64,000 nt of DNA from Engraulis encrasicolus (lineage: Eukaryota > Chordata > Actinopteri > Clupeiformes > Engraulidae): positions 11,595,738 to 11,659,737 of the forward strand of contig NC_085862.1 of NCBI RefSeq assembly GCF_034702125.1. Reading direction: 5' to 3'. The notes below the pieces were generated by a model. It did no database searches. It was not told where the DNA came from and saw nothing but the letters and a program-made list of their open reading frames with translations. Within the stretch, counting starts at the first letter, position 1. Every line of letters starts with the position of its first letter. The position numbers and the translations under genes were made by a program. Of this stretch, positions 57,302-61,295 are shown piece by piece.

Positions 57302-58431
57302 GTATCTTACATGTTTTTTTTTCACACAAAAAAGTATGAGCTGAAATGAGTAATTTTACTTTTGTGTCTTTCTTTCACTTTCCAAGTTGTGGAGAGGATC
57401 GACTCCTGTGCTTCCATGTACAGCAGGTCAATTCAGGGTCACCACGTCTGTCTCTTGGTCAAAACGGTAAGTTTGTGATGTCTTTCAAAGAAGCATGCAT
57501 AAAACAAACTGTTCTGTAAAATTGTACTTTTAAGTCCCTTTGGATGAAAGCGTCTGCCAAGTATAATGTATTGTAAGAAACCAATGTAATGTATTGTAAG
57601 AAACCAATGTTGTTACTTTAAGCACCTGACCTATAGGGTTGTGTTTAGGGAATTTGTCTGTGCAATTGGTAATGGTGAGAACCAAACTGGAAATTACCTA
57701 TGTGCCAATTGAAATATAGCCCATAATGTTACTTTTCCAAAGGGGTGTATTCATTATTAGTGTGCACTGTATTCCCTTCCAAAAGTATTGGAACAGCAAG
57801 TGAAATTGTCTTGTTTTTCCTTCTCTGAAGACATTTGGTTTGAGACCAAAAATATGACACAAAATGTCAGCTTCTATTTCCTGATATTTTACATTACATT
57901 ACAAAATGGCGCATATCCATTTTGAAACACTTTTGCAAATTGATATTTTTGTATTGGGTTCTCCATCAGTCGTTCCGATCGACTTCTCTCCTATGGGAGC
58001 ACATCTCCTCCCAGAGTACATCCACCGAATACTGTTACCATCCCTGCCGACAGGCAAAAAGGCTGCCTAGCCCCGAGATGTGCTCCCATAGGAGAGTAGT
58101 CTTCTCTCCACTCCTTCAGACAACCAGGGACATATACATTTCCTTATGTTTTTTTCCATTGCATTGCATTGCAAAATGCATTTTATATAGGTTTAAAAGT
58201 ATGTTGTTCTGTGTGTGAATTCTTGGAGAACATATGAAGATGGAACTTCTGAACAGTTATTTCCAACAATAAAAAGTAAAAAATGGTGAATACGTGGTTA
58301 TTGCAAGGAAACTCTTCATTTGCTCTGGCCAACAGGCTGCTGAGACGGTGTCCATCGATGCCAAGTGTGACGAGGTGGGCCTGCTGGAGAACGTACTGGA
58401 GGAGATCAAGCAGACCTTCTCCCAGTGCTGA
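12566..58431 (+). CDS. ap3d1: AP-3 complex subunit delta-1 (complete gene, 33 coding exons)
   Basis: Large subunit of the AP-3 adaptor heterotetramer (delta, beta3, mu3, sigma3), which acts on endosomal membranes to sort cargo to lysosomes, melanosomes and other lysosome-related organelles. The exons join in one open frame of about 1,252 residues. Residues 1-572 (exons 1-15) are the adaptin HEAT trunk, starting [20 protein letters not shown]. Residues 573-862 hold the AP3D1-specific region, including [10 protein letters not shown] and [19 protein letters not shown] sequence. Residues about 740-1016 form a Lys/Glu-rich hinge with a poly-Lys/five-His run in exon 26. Residues 1017-1252 are the ear, ending in KQTFSQC. 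The start has G at -3 and +4, and an in-frame TAA lies at 12545. The protein is somewhat longer than the human forms I recall (about 1,150-1,215), mainly in the hinge. No frameshift or stop interrupts it. The alternative of another large adaptin is excluded by the delta-specific hinge and ear. Confidence 0.97.
13850..14028. mobile_element. Foldback MITE, GTCTTTGACCC family, copy 1
   Basis: Inverted arms of about 54 bp: TGTCATTCAGTGTAACGGAT with ACCTTCTGCTGACTGT on the left, matched by TCAGCAGAAGGTATCC and CACTGAATGACAA on the right. The adjacent GTCTTTGACCCTGCA is shared with the related hairpin at 39915-40132. Confidence 0.7.
14503..14575 (-). repeat. SINE/LINE 3' tail fragment
   Basis: CATTTGGCGGATGCTTTTAT then CCAGAACAACTT is the complement of the AAGCGACTT...GTCTGC..AATGTAATG tail common to fish tRNA-SINEs and their LINE partners. 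Confidence 0.55.
15170..15462 (-). mobile_element. tRNA-derived SINE (minus strand), copy 1
   Basis: The reverse complement starts with a tRNA-like head (B box GGTTCAACTCCCA, 5' part partly lost), followed by a body ending in TGGGAGTAGGAGTTTCCCAG. It is the same family as 54955-55276. The RNA polymerase III boxes are degraded. Confidence 0.65.
16505..17270 (+). mobile_element. TTAA-flanked MITE, family A, copy 3 (interrupted)
   Basis: Full-length copy with TTAA-AGGGACACTGTG at the left and CACAGTGTCCC-TTAA at the right, split by a hAT MITE at 16625-17016. Without the insert and its 8-bp duplication it is 366 bp, like copies at 29559 and 41744. Confidence 0.85.
16625..17016. mobile_element. 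hAT-type MITE (TAGGGCTGGGTA termini) nested in family A copy
   Basis: The termini TAGGGCTGGGTA and TACCCAGCCCTA are exact inverses. The 8-bp target duplication TTCATTAT is perfect (16617-16624 and 17017-17024). The interior is rich in ATCGATT/ATTCGATT motifs. The intact duplication and exact nesting show this insertion is younger than the host copy. Confidence 0.9.
18454..18910. mobile_element. hAT-type MITE (TAGGGCTGG termini), copy 2
   Basis: Starts TAGGGCTGG and ends GAACCCAGAAGCCTA. The flanks ATGTCAGT and ATGTTGGT match at 6 of 8 positions. It shares its CCATCTATGCCTAGAATT-type interior with 36426-36781. Older than the 16625 and 36426 insertions. Confidence 0.7.
18911..20160 (-). mobile_element. 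Decayed Tc1-like transposon fragments
   Basis: The 18911-19205 segment is a dispersed fish repeat with GGAAGGCTGTCCACAAGTCT, TTTTGACCATTC and GGTGTTCTATCGAGTT blocks. On the + strand, 19700-19760 reads like a remnant of the WNxVLWSD motif of Tc1 transposases ([12 protein letters not shown]). No intact transposase remains. The 19740-20150 part is similar to 40823-41130 in intron 22. Strand and boundaries are uncertain because several fragments are merged here. Confidence 0.45.
20470..20751 (+). mobile_element. TTAA MITE, family A, copy 4 (diverged)
   Basis: Shares ATCCAGAATTCATGCTGC, TTCTATGTATTCATTA and TTGGCAATAGGCAGCACAGT blocks with the family. The right end keeps a TTAA, while the left end is lost. 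Confidence 0.65.
21113..21281. mobile_element. Short hAT-like MITE
   Basis: The ends AGTGGTTCTCAAC and GTTGAGAAACACT are inverses and resemble the CAGTGGTTCYCAACCT family. The interior is rich in CGCCCCC. A target duplication is not clear. Confidence 0.55.
21608..21703 (+). CDS. ap3d1: ap3d1 exon 2
   Basis: Residues 33-64, beginning [20 protein letters not shown]. Acceptor TTGACAG, donor GTAAGA, phase 0 at both ends. Confidence 0.95.
21852..21932 (+). CDS. ap3d1: ap3d1 exon 3
   Basis: Residues 65-91, beginning [20 protein letters not shown], the conserved second HEAT helix pair of adaptins. Donor GTAAAA, phase 0. Confidence 0.95.
22074..22154 (+). CDS. ap3d1: ap3d1 exon 4
   Basis: Residues 92-118, beginning [20 protein letters not shown] and ending TTNQIRK. 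The RIGYLA motif is typical of adaptin trunks. Donor GTAAGT. Confidence 0.95.
22753..22870 (+). repeat. (CT)n microsatellite directly upstream of exon 5
   Basis: CT-rich array of about 118 bp ending 12 bp before the exon 5 acceptor. It forms a greatly extended polypyrimidine tract. Confidence 0.95.
22883..22990 (+). CDS. ap3d1: ap3d1 exon 5
   Basis: Residues 119-154: [20 protein letters not shown], then [16 protein letters not shown]. Acceptor AAATCAG, donor GTGAGA. Microsatellites lie on both sides. Confidence 0.95.
23017..23132 (+). repeat. (CTGT)n microsatellite
   Basis: About 116-bp array starting 27 nt after the exon 5 donor. Confidence 0.95.
23406..23489 (+). repeat. (CA)n microsatellite
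   Basis: Perfect array of about 84 bp in intron 5. Confidence 0.95.
23682..23811 (+). CDS. ap3d1: ap3d1 exon 6
   Basis: Residues 155-198, starting [20 protein letters not shown]. Ends phase 1 within the Gly of DPDPG. Followed by a short 95-nt intron. Confidence 0.95.
23907..24046 (+). CDS. ap3d1: ap3d1 exon 7
   Basis: Residues 198-244: [20 protein letters not shown], then onward to [11 protein letters not shown], a strongly conserved adaptin core. Donor GTAAGT. Confidence 0.95.
24469..24542 (+). CDS. ap3d1: ap3d1 exon 8
   Basis: Starts [20 protein letters not shown], a delta/adaptin signature. Ends phase 2 in the Ser after NLIH. Confidence 0.95.
24642..24691 (+). CDS. ap3d1: ap3d1 exon 9
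   Basis: 50-nt exon encoding [17 protein letters not shown]. Acceptor CGTCACAG, donor GTTAGT, ends phase 1. Confidence 0.95.
25164..25500. mobile_element. TTAA-flanked foldback MITE, family B, full copy
   Basis: TTAA-AGTGATACTGTCCCATTT at the left and its inverse GGGACCGTATCACT-TTAA at the right, with near-complete arm-to-arm complementarity meeting at GAGACCAGTTAGCCGTGAGC. Length 337 bp. A half copy lies at 61101-61295. Confidence 0.85.
25871..25920 (+). CDS. ap3d1: ap3d1 exon 10
   Basis: 50-nt exon encoding [17 protein letters not shown]. Acceptor TTTTGCAG, donor GTATGG. Confidence 0.95.
26326..26374 (+). CDS. ap3d1: ap3d1 exon 11
   Basis: 49-nt exon encoding [16 protein letters not shown]. 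It follows a C/T-rich tract of more than 100 bp. Donor GTGAGC, phase 1. Confidence 0.95.
26452..28276 (+). other. ap3d1 intron 11, bulk: dispersed-repeat-like and unassigned sequence
   Basis: About 26452-26690 (GTAGCCTGGCAAAGCCAGAC onward) and 27160-27460 look like old interspersed repeats by composition and CpG content, but I cannot name families. The remainder is AT-rich with no coding signal. Confidence 0.35.
28277..28422 (+). CDS. ap3d1: ap3d1 exon 12
   Basis: Residues 319-367: [20 protein letters not shown] to [12 protein letters not shown], a classic adaptin motif. Donor GTAACA. Confidence 0.95.
28570..28647 (+). repeat. (GT)n/(GC)n alternating array abutting exon 13
   Basis: Alternating purine-pyrimidine sequence ending 7 bp before the exon 13 acceptor. 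It replaces the usual polypyrimidine tract and is a Z-DNA-prone composition. Confidence 0.9.
28655..28803 (+). CDS. ap3d1: ap3d1 exon 13
   Basis: Residues 368-417: [20 protein letters not shown] to [11 protein letters not shown]. The acceptor TTAAATCAG has no pyrimidine tract. Donor GTTGGT; ends phase 2, with only a 96-nt intron before exon 14. Confidence 0.93.
28900..29130 (+). CDS. ap3d1: ap3d1 exon 14
   Basis: Residues 417-494: [20 protein letters not shown] to [21 protein letters not shown]-richer than neighbouring exons. Donor GTATGT. Confidence 0.95.
29175..29449. mobile_element. hAT-type MITE with perfect 8-bp target duplication
   Basis: GGTAACACTTTATTTTAGGG at the left and the inverse CCCTAAAATGAAGTGTTACC at the right. 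GGCTTTAC occurs at both edges (29167-29174 and 29450-29457). It inserted 44 bp downstream of exon 14. Confidence 0.9.
29559..29924 (+). mobile_element. TTAA MITE, family A, copy 5 (full length)
   Basis: 366 bp with TTAA at both edges; right terminus CACAGTGTCCCT-TTAA, left terminus slightly altered (TTAACATGGGACACTGTG). Confidence 0.85.
30366..30600. mobile_element. MITE with TTTATTTGCAAAACGGTG termini
   Basis: The ends TTTATTTGCAAAACGGTG and CACCGTTTTGCAAATAAA are exact inverses. It ends 59 bp before exon 15. A related inverted copy precedes exon 33. Confidence 0.8.
30660..30894 (+). CDS. ap3d1: ap3d1 exon 15
   Basis: Residues 494-572: [40 protein letters not shown], ending SANLEVQER. End of the adaptin trunk. 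Donor GTGAGT. Confidence 0.95.
31405..31550 (+). CDS. ap3d1: ap3d1 exon 16
   Basis: Residues 573-621: [20 protein letters not shown] to [20 protein letters not shown]. The acceptor CCTCCACAG follows a GT-rich array. Donor GTGAGA, phase 2. Confidence 0.95.
32117..32258 (+). CDS. ap3d1: ap3d1 exon 17
   Basis: Residues 621-668: [20 protein letters not shown], then [16 protein letters not shown] and DEKELAR. Start of the AP3D1-specific region. Donor GTCAGT. Confidence 0.95.
32412..32695 (-). mobile_element. TTAA MITE, family A, copy 6 (diverged)
   Basis: Minus-strand copy recognised by CTATTTCTGGAAATTCAAAA, GAAGATCCACCTTTTTGTAT and the ATAATGAATACTTTGAATTTGA block. The ends are lost. Confidence 0.6.
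32700..33816 (+). other. ap3d1 intron 17 remainder: nothing recognised
   Basis: AT-rich intronic sequence with no repeat family, RNA gene or coding signal that I can support. Confidence 0.4.
33817..33888 (+). CDS. ap3d1: ap3d1 exon 18
   Basis: 72-nt exon, phase 0: [20 protein letters not shown], then SSQK. This is one of the most conserved AP3D1-specific motifs. Confidence 0.95.
33889..34751 (+). other. ap3d1 intron 18: nothing recognised
   Basis: No repeat family, RNA gene or ORF with support. It ends in a T-rich tract before the exon 19 acceptor. Confidence 0.4.
34752..34827 (+). CDS. ap3d1: ap3d1 exon 19
   Basis: [20 protein letters not shown], then PLKVP; ends phase 1. The acceptor follows a poly-T tract. 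Confidence 0.95.
34876..35053 (+). mobile_element. tRNA-derived SINE with 15-bp target duplication
   Basis: Has a pol III B box (GGTTCGAGTCC) and the CATTTCCCAACCCTACCCCA then TTCACTTCCTGTCACTCTCC body of a widespread fish SINE, ending in AATAAAGGCAAAAAGCCC and poly-A. AAGATATCCCATGTT is duplicated exactly at 34861-34875 and 35054-35068. The A-box end is truncated. Confidence 0.9.
35199..35430 (+). mobile_element. tRNA-derived SINE (A and B boxes visible)
   Basis: tRNA-like head with TGGCCTAGTGGTTAGAG (A box) and GGTTCGAATCC (B box), then the core CTGAAGTGCCCTTGAGCAAG found in many fish SINEs, and a tail AATGTAATGTAATATGG. Confidence 0.85.
35561..35757 (+). CDS. ap3d1: ap3d1 exon 20
   Basis: Residues 718-783: [20 protein letters not shown], a Lys-rich run, then [20 protein letters not shown]. 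Homology and phase place the donor at GAG|GTGCCT, a weak site. A better-looking internal donor (GTAAGC at 35672) would break the frame. Confidence 0.9.
35933..36293. mobile_element. TTAA-flanked MITE, family C
   Basis: TTAA-AGGGGCTCTATGTAGGA at the left and TCCTATATTGTGCCCCT-TTAA at the right. 361 bp, no coding potential. Confidence 0.75.
36426..36781. mobile_element. hAT-type MITE (TAGGGCTGGG termini), copy 3
   Basis: Exact inverse termini TAGGGCTGGG/CCCAGCCCTA with a perfect 8-bp duplication GTGAAGGT (36418-36425 and 36782-36789). Same subfamily as 18454-18910. Confidence 0.9.
37471..37544 (+). CDS. ap3d1: ap3d1 exon 21
   Basis: Encodes [20 protein letters not shown] then IDLD; ends phase 2. 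Acceptor TTCCCAAG, donor GTGAGG. Confidence 0.95.
37545..40213 (+). other. ap3d1 intron 21: largely unassigned
   Basis: 2.7 kb of AT-rich DNA. Only the hairpin at 39915-40132 is recognisable. Small direct repeats of CATAA occur near 39740. Confidence 0.4.
39915..40132. mobile_element. Foldback MITE, GTCTTTGACCC family, copy 2
   Basis: The exact inverse ends TGGGTCAAAGACGTCCAACA and TGTTGGACGTCTTTGACCCA extend into further complementary arms (TTTTGCTTACCGTAACTGTG and the TTTACAGTAAGCAAAAG counterpart). It ends 81 bp before exon 22. Confidence 0.85.
40214..40376 (+). CDS. ap3d1: ap3d1 exon 22
   Basis: Residues 808-862: [20 protein letters not shown], then [19 protein letters not shown]. Lys-rich hinge. 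Donor GTAAGT, phase 0. Confidence 0.93.
40465..40780 (-). repeat. Dispersed repeat-like segment
   Basis: Contains GATCCGGATCATGATATGGA and ends CTGAGTGCATTTCTAGTT, a terminus also found at about 5430 in the HDGFL2 intron. Family not identified. Confidence 0.4.
40823..41130 (+). repeat. Decayed Tc1-like segment
   Basis: Shares AACCAAGTGAG, CTCAAGCATGGT and GACTACTGAAGCA blocks with 19740-20000 in intron 1. No ORF remains. Confidence 0.4.
41281..41386 (+). repeat. Tc1-like terminus fused to a (GCGT)n microsatellite
   Basis: AATCAGTAAGGGATCAAATA (end of the Tc1-like family seen at 2576-4066) runs straight into a GCGT array of about 75 bp. Confidence 0.75.
41449..41607 (+). CDS. ap3d1: ap3d1 exon 23
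   Basis: Residues 863-915: [24 protein letters not shown], then [19 protein letters not shown]. Acidic hinge segment. Phase 0, donor GTAAGC. Confidence 0.9.
41744..42110 (+). mobile_element. TTAA MITE, family A, copy 7 (best preserved)
   Basis: 367 bp, TTAA-AGGGACACTGTGTG...CACAGTGTCCCT-TTAA with both TTAA sites intact. Confidence 0.88.
44057..44132 (+). repeat. (CT)n-(CA)n compound microsatellite
   Basis: CT-rich tract followed by a CA array. Confidence 0.9.
45272..45393 (+). repeat. (CA)n then (CT)n microsatellite
   Basis: CA array of about 70 bp, a short spacer AGATACGCGCTAATCG, then a CT array. Confidence 0.92.
46109..46925 (+). repeat. Diverged direct repeat (two copies about 700 bp apart)
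   Basis: GGTCTTGTTTAGGGATCACG and TGTGTTATTATCAAAT(A/G)CCC at 46109 onward recur at 46809 onward, followed in both by TTGGCTGACT/TTTGCTGACT and AAACTG(A/G)GGG. Confidence 0.6.
47732..47858. mobile_element. Hairpin MITE left of exon 24
   Basis: GGGGTGCATTTTTCAAAAGC at the left is matched by GCTTTTGAGAAATGCACCCC at the right, with internal complementary TAGTTAGC blocks. 127 bp. A sister copy lies at 48032-48161. Confidence 0.8.
47937..47990 (+). CDS. ap3d1: ap3d1 exon 24 (short hinge exon)
   Basis: Encodes [18 protein letters not shown] in phase 0. The donor CAG|GTGGAG is preferred; a second in-phase donor 6 nt later (GAG|GTCTCT) would add Val-Glu. The exon is supported by frame and good acceptor, less by recalled homology, and may be alternative. 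Confidence 0.75.
48032..48161. mobile_element. Hairpin MITE right of exon 24
   Basis: AGGGGTGGATTTCTCAAAA at the left and TTTTGAGAAATGCACCCC at the right. Related to 47732-47858. Confidence 0.75.
48455..48541 (+). CDS. ap3d1: ap3d1 exon 25
   Basis: Encodes [20 protein letters not shown] then GQTEPDEEM in phase 0. The acceptor is a NAGNAG (TAGAAG), so the first Lys may be omitted in some transcripts. Donor GTATGT. Confidence 0.8.
48569..48705 (-). mobile_element. TTAA MITE, family A, fragment (diverged)
   Basis: Recognised by AGAAGATCCACCT and ATAATGAATATTTGC...TTGATGGTGG blocks in minus orientation; ends lost. Confidence 0.45.
49005..50433. mobile_element. 1.4 kb element built of AAGTGYACTT-like motifs
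   Basis: The ends CCCAGGTGAAAAA and TTTTTCACCTGGG are exact inverses. The interior carries roughly two dozen AAGTGTACTT/AAGTGCACTT-type motifs in both orientations, and a pair of tandem units with about 103-bp period (around 49980-50180). No transposase ORF and no clear target duplication. Confidence 0.75.
50902..51063 (+). CDS. ap3d1: ap3d1 exon 26
   Basis: Residues 963-1016: [15 protein letters not shown], seven Lys, five His, then a run of seven Glu. Basic-to-acidic end of the hinge. Donor GTAAGA. Confidence 0.93.
51064..51740 (+). other. ap3d1 intron 26: nothing recognised
   Basis: No repeat family or coding signal that I can support. Confidence 0.4.
51741..51788 (+). CDS. ap3d1: ap3d1 exon 27
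   Basis: 48-nt exon, [16 protein letters not shown]. Start of the ear; LLAEN is conserved in vertebrate AP3D1. Donor GTATGT. Confidence 0.93.
51789..52570 (+). other. ap3d1 intron 27: nothing recognised
   Basis: AT-rich. A 15-bp direct repeat of ATACCGATCAGGTAAAAGA lies near 52311-52347. Confidence 0.4.
52571..52760 (+). CDS. ap3d1: ap3d1 exon 28
   Basis: Residues 1033-1096: [40 protein letters not shown], ending VPFQLPP. Ear beta-sandwich. Ends phase 1. Confidence 0.95.
52889..53425. mobile_element. GC/CpG-rich MITE with GCGGTAYGCTTGCTGT termini
   Basis: The ends GGACCGCGGTACGCTTGCTG and CAGCAAGCATACCGCGAACC are an inverted pair. It interrupts a repeat that begins GTTGTGCTCAAAATAATAGC and resumes CAACACTGCTATATTCTTGA. 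Termini suggest a PIF/Harbinger-like element, but the 3-bp duplication (TAA/TAG) is imperfect. Confidence 0.7.
53590..53700 (-). mobile_element. TTAA MITE, family A, end fragment
   Basis: TAGAATTTGATGGTGGTGGT through ATGAATTCTGGAAATAAACA to a degraded terminus and TTAA. Confidence 0.7.
54030..54118 (+). CDS. ap3d1: ap3d1 exon 29
   Basis: [20 protein letters not shown] then [10 protein letters not shown]. Conserved ear strand pair. Donor GTGAGA. Confidence 0.95.
54271..54356 (+). CDS. ap3d1: ap3d1 exon 30
   Basis: [20 protein letters not shown] then YLITTPCY. Ends phase 2, donor GTAAGA. Confidence 0.95.
54397..54746 (+). mobile_element. hAT-type MITE (CAGTGGTTCYCAACCT termini), copy 2
   Basis: CAGTGCTTCCCAACCTATGG at the left, AGGTTGGGATTCACTG at the right, and a perfect 8-bp duplication TTCTAGTC (54389-54396 and 54747-54754). 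Inverted relative to the copy at 1831-2178. Confidence 0.9.
54955..55276 (-). mobile_element. tRNA-derived SINE (minus strand), copy 2
   Basis: The reverse complement begins GGGCAGTCATGGGTGAGCGG (tRNA-like A box) with B box GGTTCGACTCC, followed by the body shared with 15170-15462. Confidence 0.8.
55582..55919. mobile_element. TTAA-flanked foldback MITE, family D
   Basis: TTAA-AGGGGTATGCCACTATTTT at the left and AGTGGCGTACCCCT-TTAA at the right. The two halves are nearly complementary over their length and meet at GGATCC-GTGTAGCTACAG-GGATCC. 338 bp. Confidence 0.88.
56332..56453 (+). CDS. ap3d1: ap3d1 exon 31
   Basis: [20 protein letters not shown] then [20 protein letters not shown]. Donor GTAAGT, ends phase 1. 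Confidence 0.95.
56936..57101 (+). mobile_element. tRNA-derived SINE-like element with poly-A
   Basis: tRNA-like head GGCCCTACCGTGGCCTAACG with a GATTTGATTCAC B box, a GAT/GTG-rich short body and a terminal A run. A distinct family from the other SINEs here. Confidence 0.6.
57269..57301 (+). repeat. (TTA)n microsatellite
   Basis: About ten perfect units in intron 31. Confidence 0.9.
57387..57466 (+). CDS. ap3d1: ap3d1 exon 32
   Basis: [20 protein letters not shown] then VCLLVKT. Acceptor TTTCCAAG, donor GTAAGT. Confidence 0.95.
57895..58287 (-). mobile_element. MITE related to 30366-30600, with internal hairpin insertion
   Basis: Minus-strand similarity to the intron-14 element (TATATAAAATGCATTTTGCA, GTTCACAG-type blocks, GGAAATAACTGTTCAGA). 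It is interrupted at about 57971-58110 by a segment with inverse arms CTCTCCTATGGGAGCACATC and GATGTGCTCCCATAGGAGAG. It ends 48 bp before exon 33. Confidence 0.6.
58336..58431 (+). CDS. ap3d1: ap3d1 exon 33 (terminal)
   Basis: [20 protein letters not shown] then [11 protein letters not shown], with TGA at 58429-58431. The 3' end of the exon is tandemly duplicated directly downstream. Confidence 0.95.
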   Translation, partial: AAETVSIDAKCDEVGLLENVLEEIKQTFSQC

Positions 58432-58478
58432 TTCCATTGAAGATCAAGCAGACCTTCTCCCACTGCTGATTCCATTGA
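58403..58478 (+). repeat. 38-bp tandem duplication across the ap3d1 stop codon
   Basis: The unit AGATCAAGCAGACCTTCTCC-CAGTGCTGATTCCATTGA occurs twice in direct succession, with one mismatch (CAG/CAC). The first copy holds the last codons and stop; the second is in the 3' UTR. Confidence 0.95.
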
Positions 58479-58528
58479 AGATTGTTGCTGACCTATTAGC
58501 ATTCCTACTTGTTTAACTTGTCATTCAT

Positions 58529-58630
<102 letters not shown>

Positions 58631-59180
58631 CAGTATAACTCTCCCTTTCCCACACCCATTGGTTTTCTACATTCCTTAGTTTCTCCCCCACATCTATTTG
58701 TGATTGTGTTTATGTCAACTCCTTACACCAGTTGTAGCTGGCAGACCTTTTCAACATTTGCAAGGCTATAAAAAAATCCGTCATAAAATATTTGCATCTT
58801 TTGCTCTTAAATCAACTTTTCTTCACCAATAACGCTACAATTATGTCCAAGGGCATTGTGCTTATGTTATTCGTCCACTGTACAATGTCCCTGTATCACC
58901 AGTGGCTCTGGGACGATGAACTGGATGTGGTTTGCATTTGTTTTGTATTGACTTTGTGTCTGATTGTATCACCTGCTCCCTCCCCCCTCCCCCCACTCAA
59001 ATCCGTTTGTACCTTTCAGTCTTTACATTAAACATTAGCATGCACAGTCCTTCACAACTTTTGTCTTTTTTTTCAAATAGTAGTGAAAGATGGGGTTTAC
59101 TTTTACACTGAAGCTGGAATTGACCCATAATGTATCATTCTGTCAATGCTAAACTAACTGCGTCACTGATGGTTTGTGTG

Positions 59181-59186
59181 AATAAA
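59181..59186 (+). promoter_or_regulatory. Polyadenylation signal AATAAA (ap3d1)
   Basis: Canonical hexamer 750 nt after the stop codon, followed by A-rich sequence. The best candidate for the ap3d1 3' end. Confidence 0.6.
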
Positions 59187-59317
59187 ATACATCAATTAAA
59201 AAACAAAAACAAAATCTCATATTTTTCAGCCAGCTGATTCTAAAGAGCTTCAGGGTCTGCAGCCCTCTTCTCTCTCTGGAAGACCATCAGTCACACCATG
59301 TTCACAAATAATACTTA

Positions 59318-59515
59318 ATACCACCGCCATCAAATTCTAAGTATTCATTATGATATTGTCTGGCTTCCATTTTGAATTTGGAAAAGTAGGTGTTTTCAGC
59401 TACGAAACTTACTGTGCTTAAGTCTCATCAGTTTATTATTTCAAAGATCAAATTTAGCAATAAGCAGCACAGTATCAATAAGCAGCATAGTTGCAATACC
59501 TACTCTGGCCACCTT
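59318..59515 (+). mobile_element. TTAA MITE, family A, fragment
   Basis: ACCACCGCCATCAAATTCTA and AGTATTCATTATGA through a shortened body to CAGCATAGTTGCAATACCTA. Confidence 0.65.
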
Positions 59516-59747
59516 CTAAAAAAGCCTAAAATAGGCCAATTCTTTTATCCATATACAACCCAGCTGTGCTGTCATGTGTTGAGCCGAGTGGTGCTCTTAA
59601 ACACCTATTACAAAGGCGCCAGAATATCCAGTAGCCAAATGTAGCACAAGATTGTACTTGGGTTGTTGACATATTTAGCAGAGAAAAGAAATGTTATACC
59701 TAAAAACTGCAACGTTATATATGAATTCTTGCAACTCCATAACACTG

Positions 59748-59751
<4 letters not shown>

Positions 59752-59833
<82 letters not shown>
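59752..59833 (+). repeat. (CA)n microsatellite
   Basis: Near-perfect array of about 80 bp. Confidence 0.95.
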
Positions 59834-59835
<2 letters not shown>

Positions 59836-60546
59836 GTGATTATTTAGAGAAAATATGTTTTACTCTGATCAGAGGGAAACCCAATGCACAGCATGCCTTA
59901 GTATGACTTAACCCCAAACATTTTCTAACAAAAGGTTTCTTAGTGGTAGTAATATTCAATGTAGTTAACATGTCAACAAAAATCTGACATTAGGAAAGGC
60001 CTCATTTTAAAGATGGCCGCCACCATCTTTCACATGACAAACAGTGAAAGTACAAGATATTACAACATTTATGTGCACAGCCACAACCAATAATAGGCCT
60101 ACATCCTAAATGATCATAGCCAGGGCTCTAAATTAACGCACGCCAAATGCGGGTGAAAAATCATTTTGGCTGGTAGAAAAAATCATCCACTAGCCAAATT
60201 GGCCGGTAGCGTGCCCGACTGAACGTTTAACAGCTGCCCACACAGATCTGTAGCTGCCGTCTGATGAACGTTAAAACGTCGCCTACATTACCTATGAACA
60301 TTAGTCCTACCGTCATGATGTAGTCCACACCCATTGGCTGACCGTTAATCACAATAAGGCAGCCTCACATCCATTGGCTGCGTGTTTGATACCCGCGCGC
60401 TGGAACTAGTGTTGATAAAATATGTTCAATGAGCGGACTAGCGCGGATTACTTTGGTTTTGTAGGTTTTGGTCAGATGAAAAATAATGTGGCAGTGGTTA
60501 AAGCACGGTTATGTGTCGATGAATGCAAGTAATAGCAGAGTAACTG

Positions 60547-60621
60547 CTTAAATGTGCTGTGCCTGTACACTAATGATAGGCTATGAGCCTATCATAAGTG
60601 TACAGGCACAGCACATTTAAG
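60547..60621. repeat. Near-perfect hairpin, 36-bp arms with 3-nt loop
   Basis: CTTAAATGTGCTGTGCCTGT...GATAGGCT, loop ATG, then AGCCTATC...ACAGGCACAGCACATTTAAG. Only about one mismatch between arms. Confidence 0.9.
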
Positions 60622-61100
60622 TAGCCCTATACAAAAGAATTAAACTAAGCTATAATGTTCAGTACAGTTAAGTCAGATGAGGAATTAGTACCAGAAAAAA
60701 AGGCAATTGAAAAGAAGAGATTGTGTATCAAGCACGAGGTAGTTTATTATGATTGTTCAACTGTAGGCTAGGGGGGGTCCATTGGGCTCTTTTGTGGCAC
60801 CCACAGTCTCCATTTTTGACCCTTTAATGCGCTTGACTGGAACCCGACAGATTGAAACATTGATACAGAATGGGTCATAACTTTTGAAGTAAACTATACA
60901 CAGACAAATTAACACATTTTGCCATACAATATTGACCTGAAGACTGACATTAAGTTGTTGCTTATTATACATAATACAAATGACACAGTGTGGGTTGACT
61001 TTTGAAGCAAACCACAAACAGACAAAAGCTAACCCATTTTCCCATACAATACTGACCCAAGGAATGCAATGAAGCACTTGTGAATGACTTTCACCAACCT

Positions 61101-61295
61101 TTAAAGTGATACTGTCCCATTTTCGGAAATAAGCTTATTTTACACCTCCCCTTGAGTTAAACAATAGGATTTTTACCATTCTCCTGTACTCAACCGTTCT
61201 CTGGGTATGGCAGTGCAAATTTTACCTCCAAGGTCACAGTTAACATTGAGTCCTATGAGACCATCTGGCGGCTAACTGGTCTCATAGGACTCAAT
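61101..61295 (+). mobile_element. TTAA foldback MITE, family B, half copy
   Basis: TTAA-AGTGATACTGTCCCATTT and the rest of the left arm through GAGTCCTATGAGACCA and its central inversion, then lost. Compare the full copy at 25164-25500. Confidence 0.8.

Larger units (their letters stand above)
59206..61100 (+). other. Downstream intergenic region
   Basis: Holds a family A fragment, a (CA)n array and the hairpin at 60547-60621. A CpG-containing segment at 60120-60450 (CAGGGCTCTAAATTAACGC) looks like an interspersed repeat. No gene seen. Confidence 0.45.
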
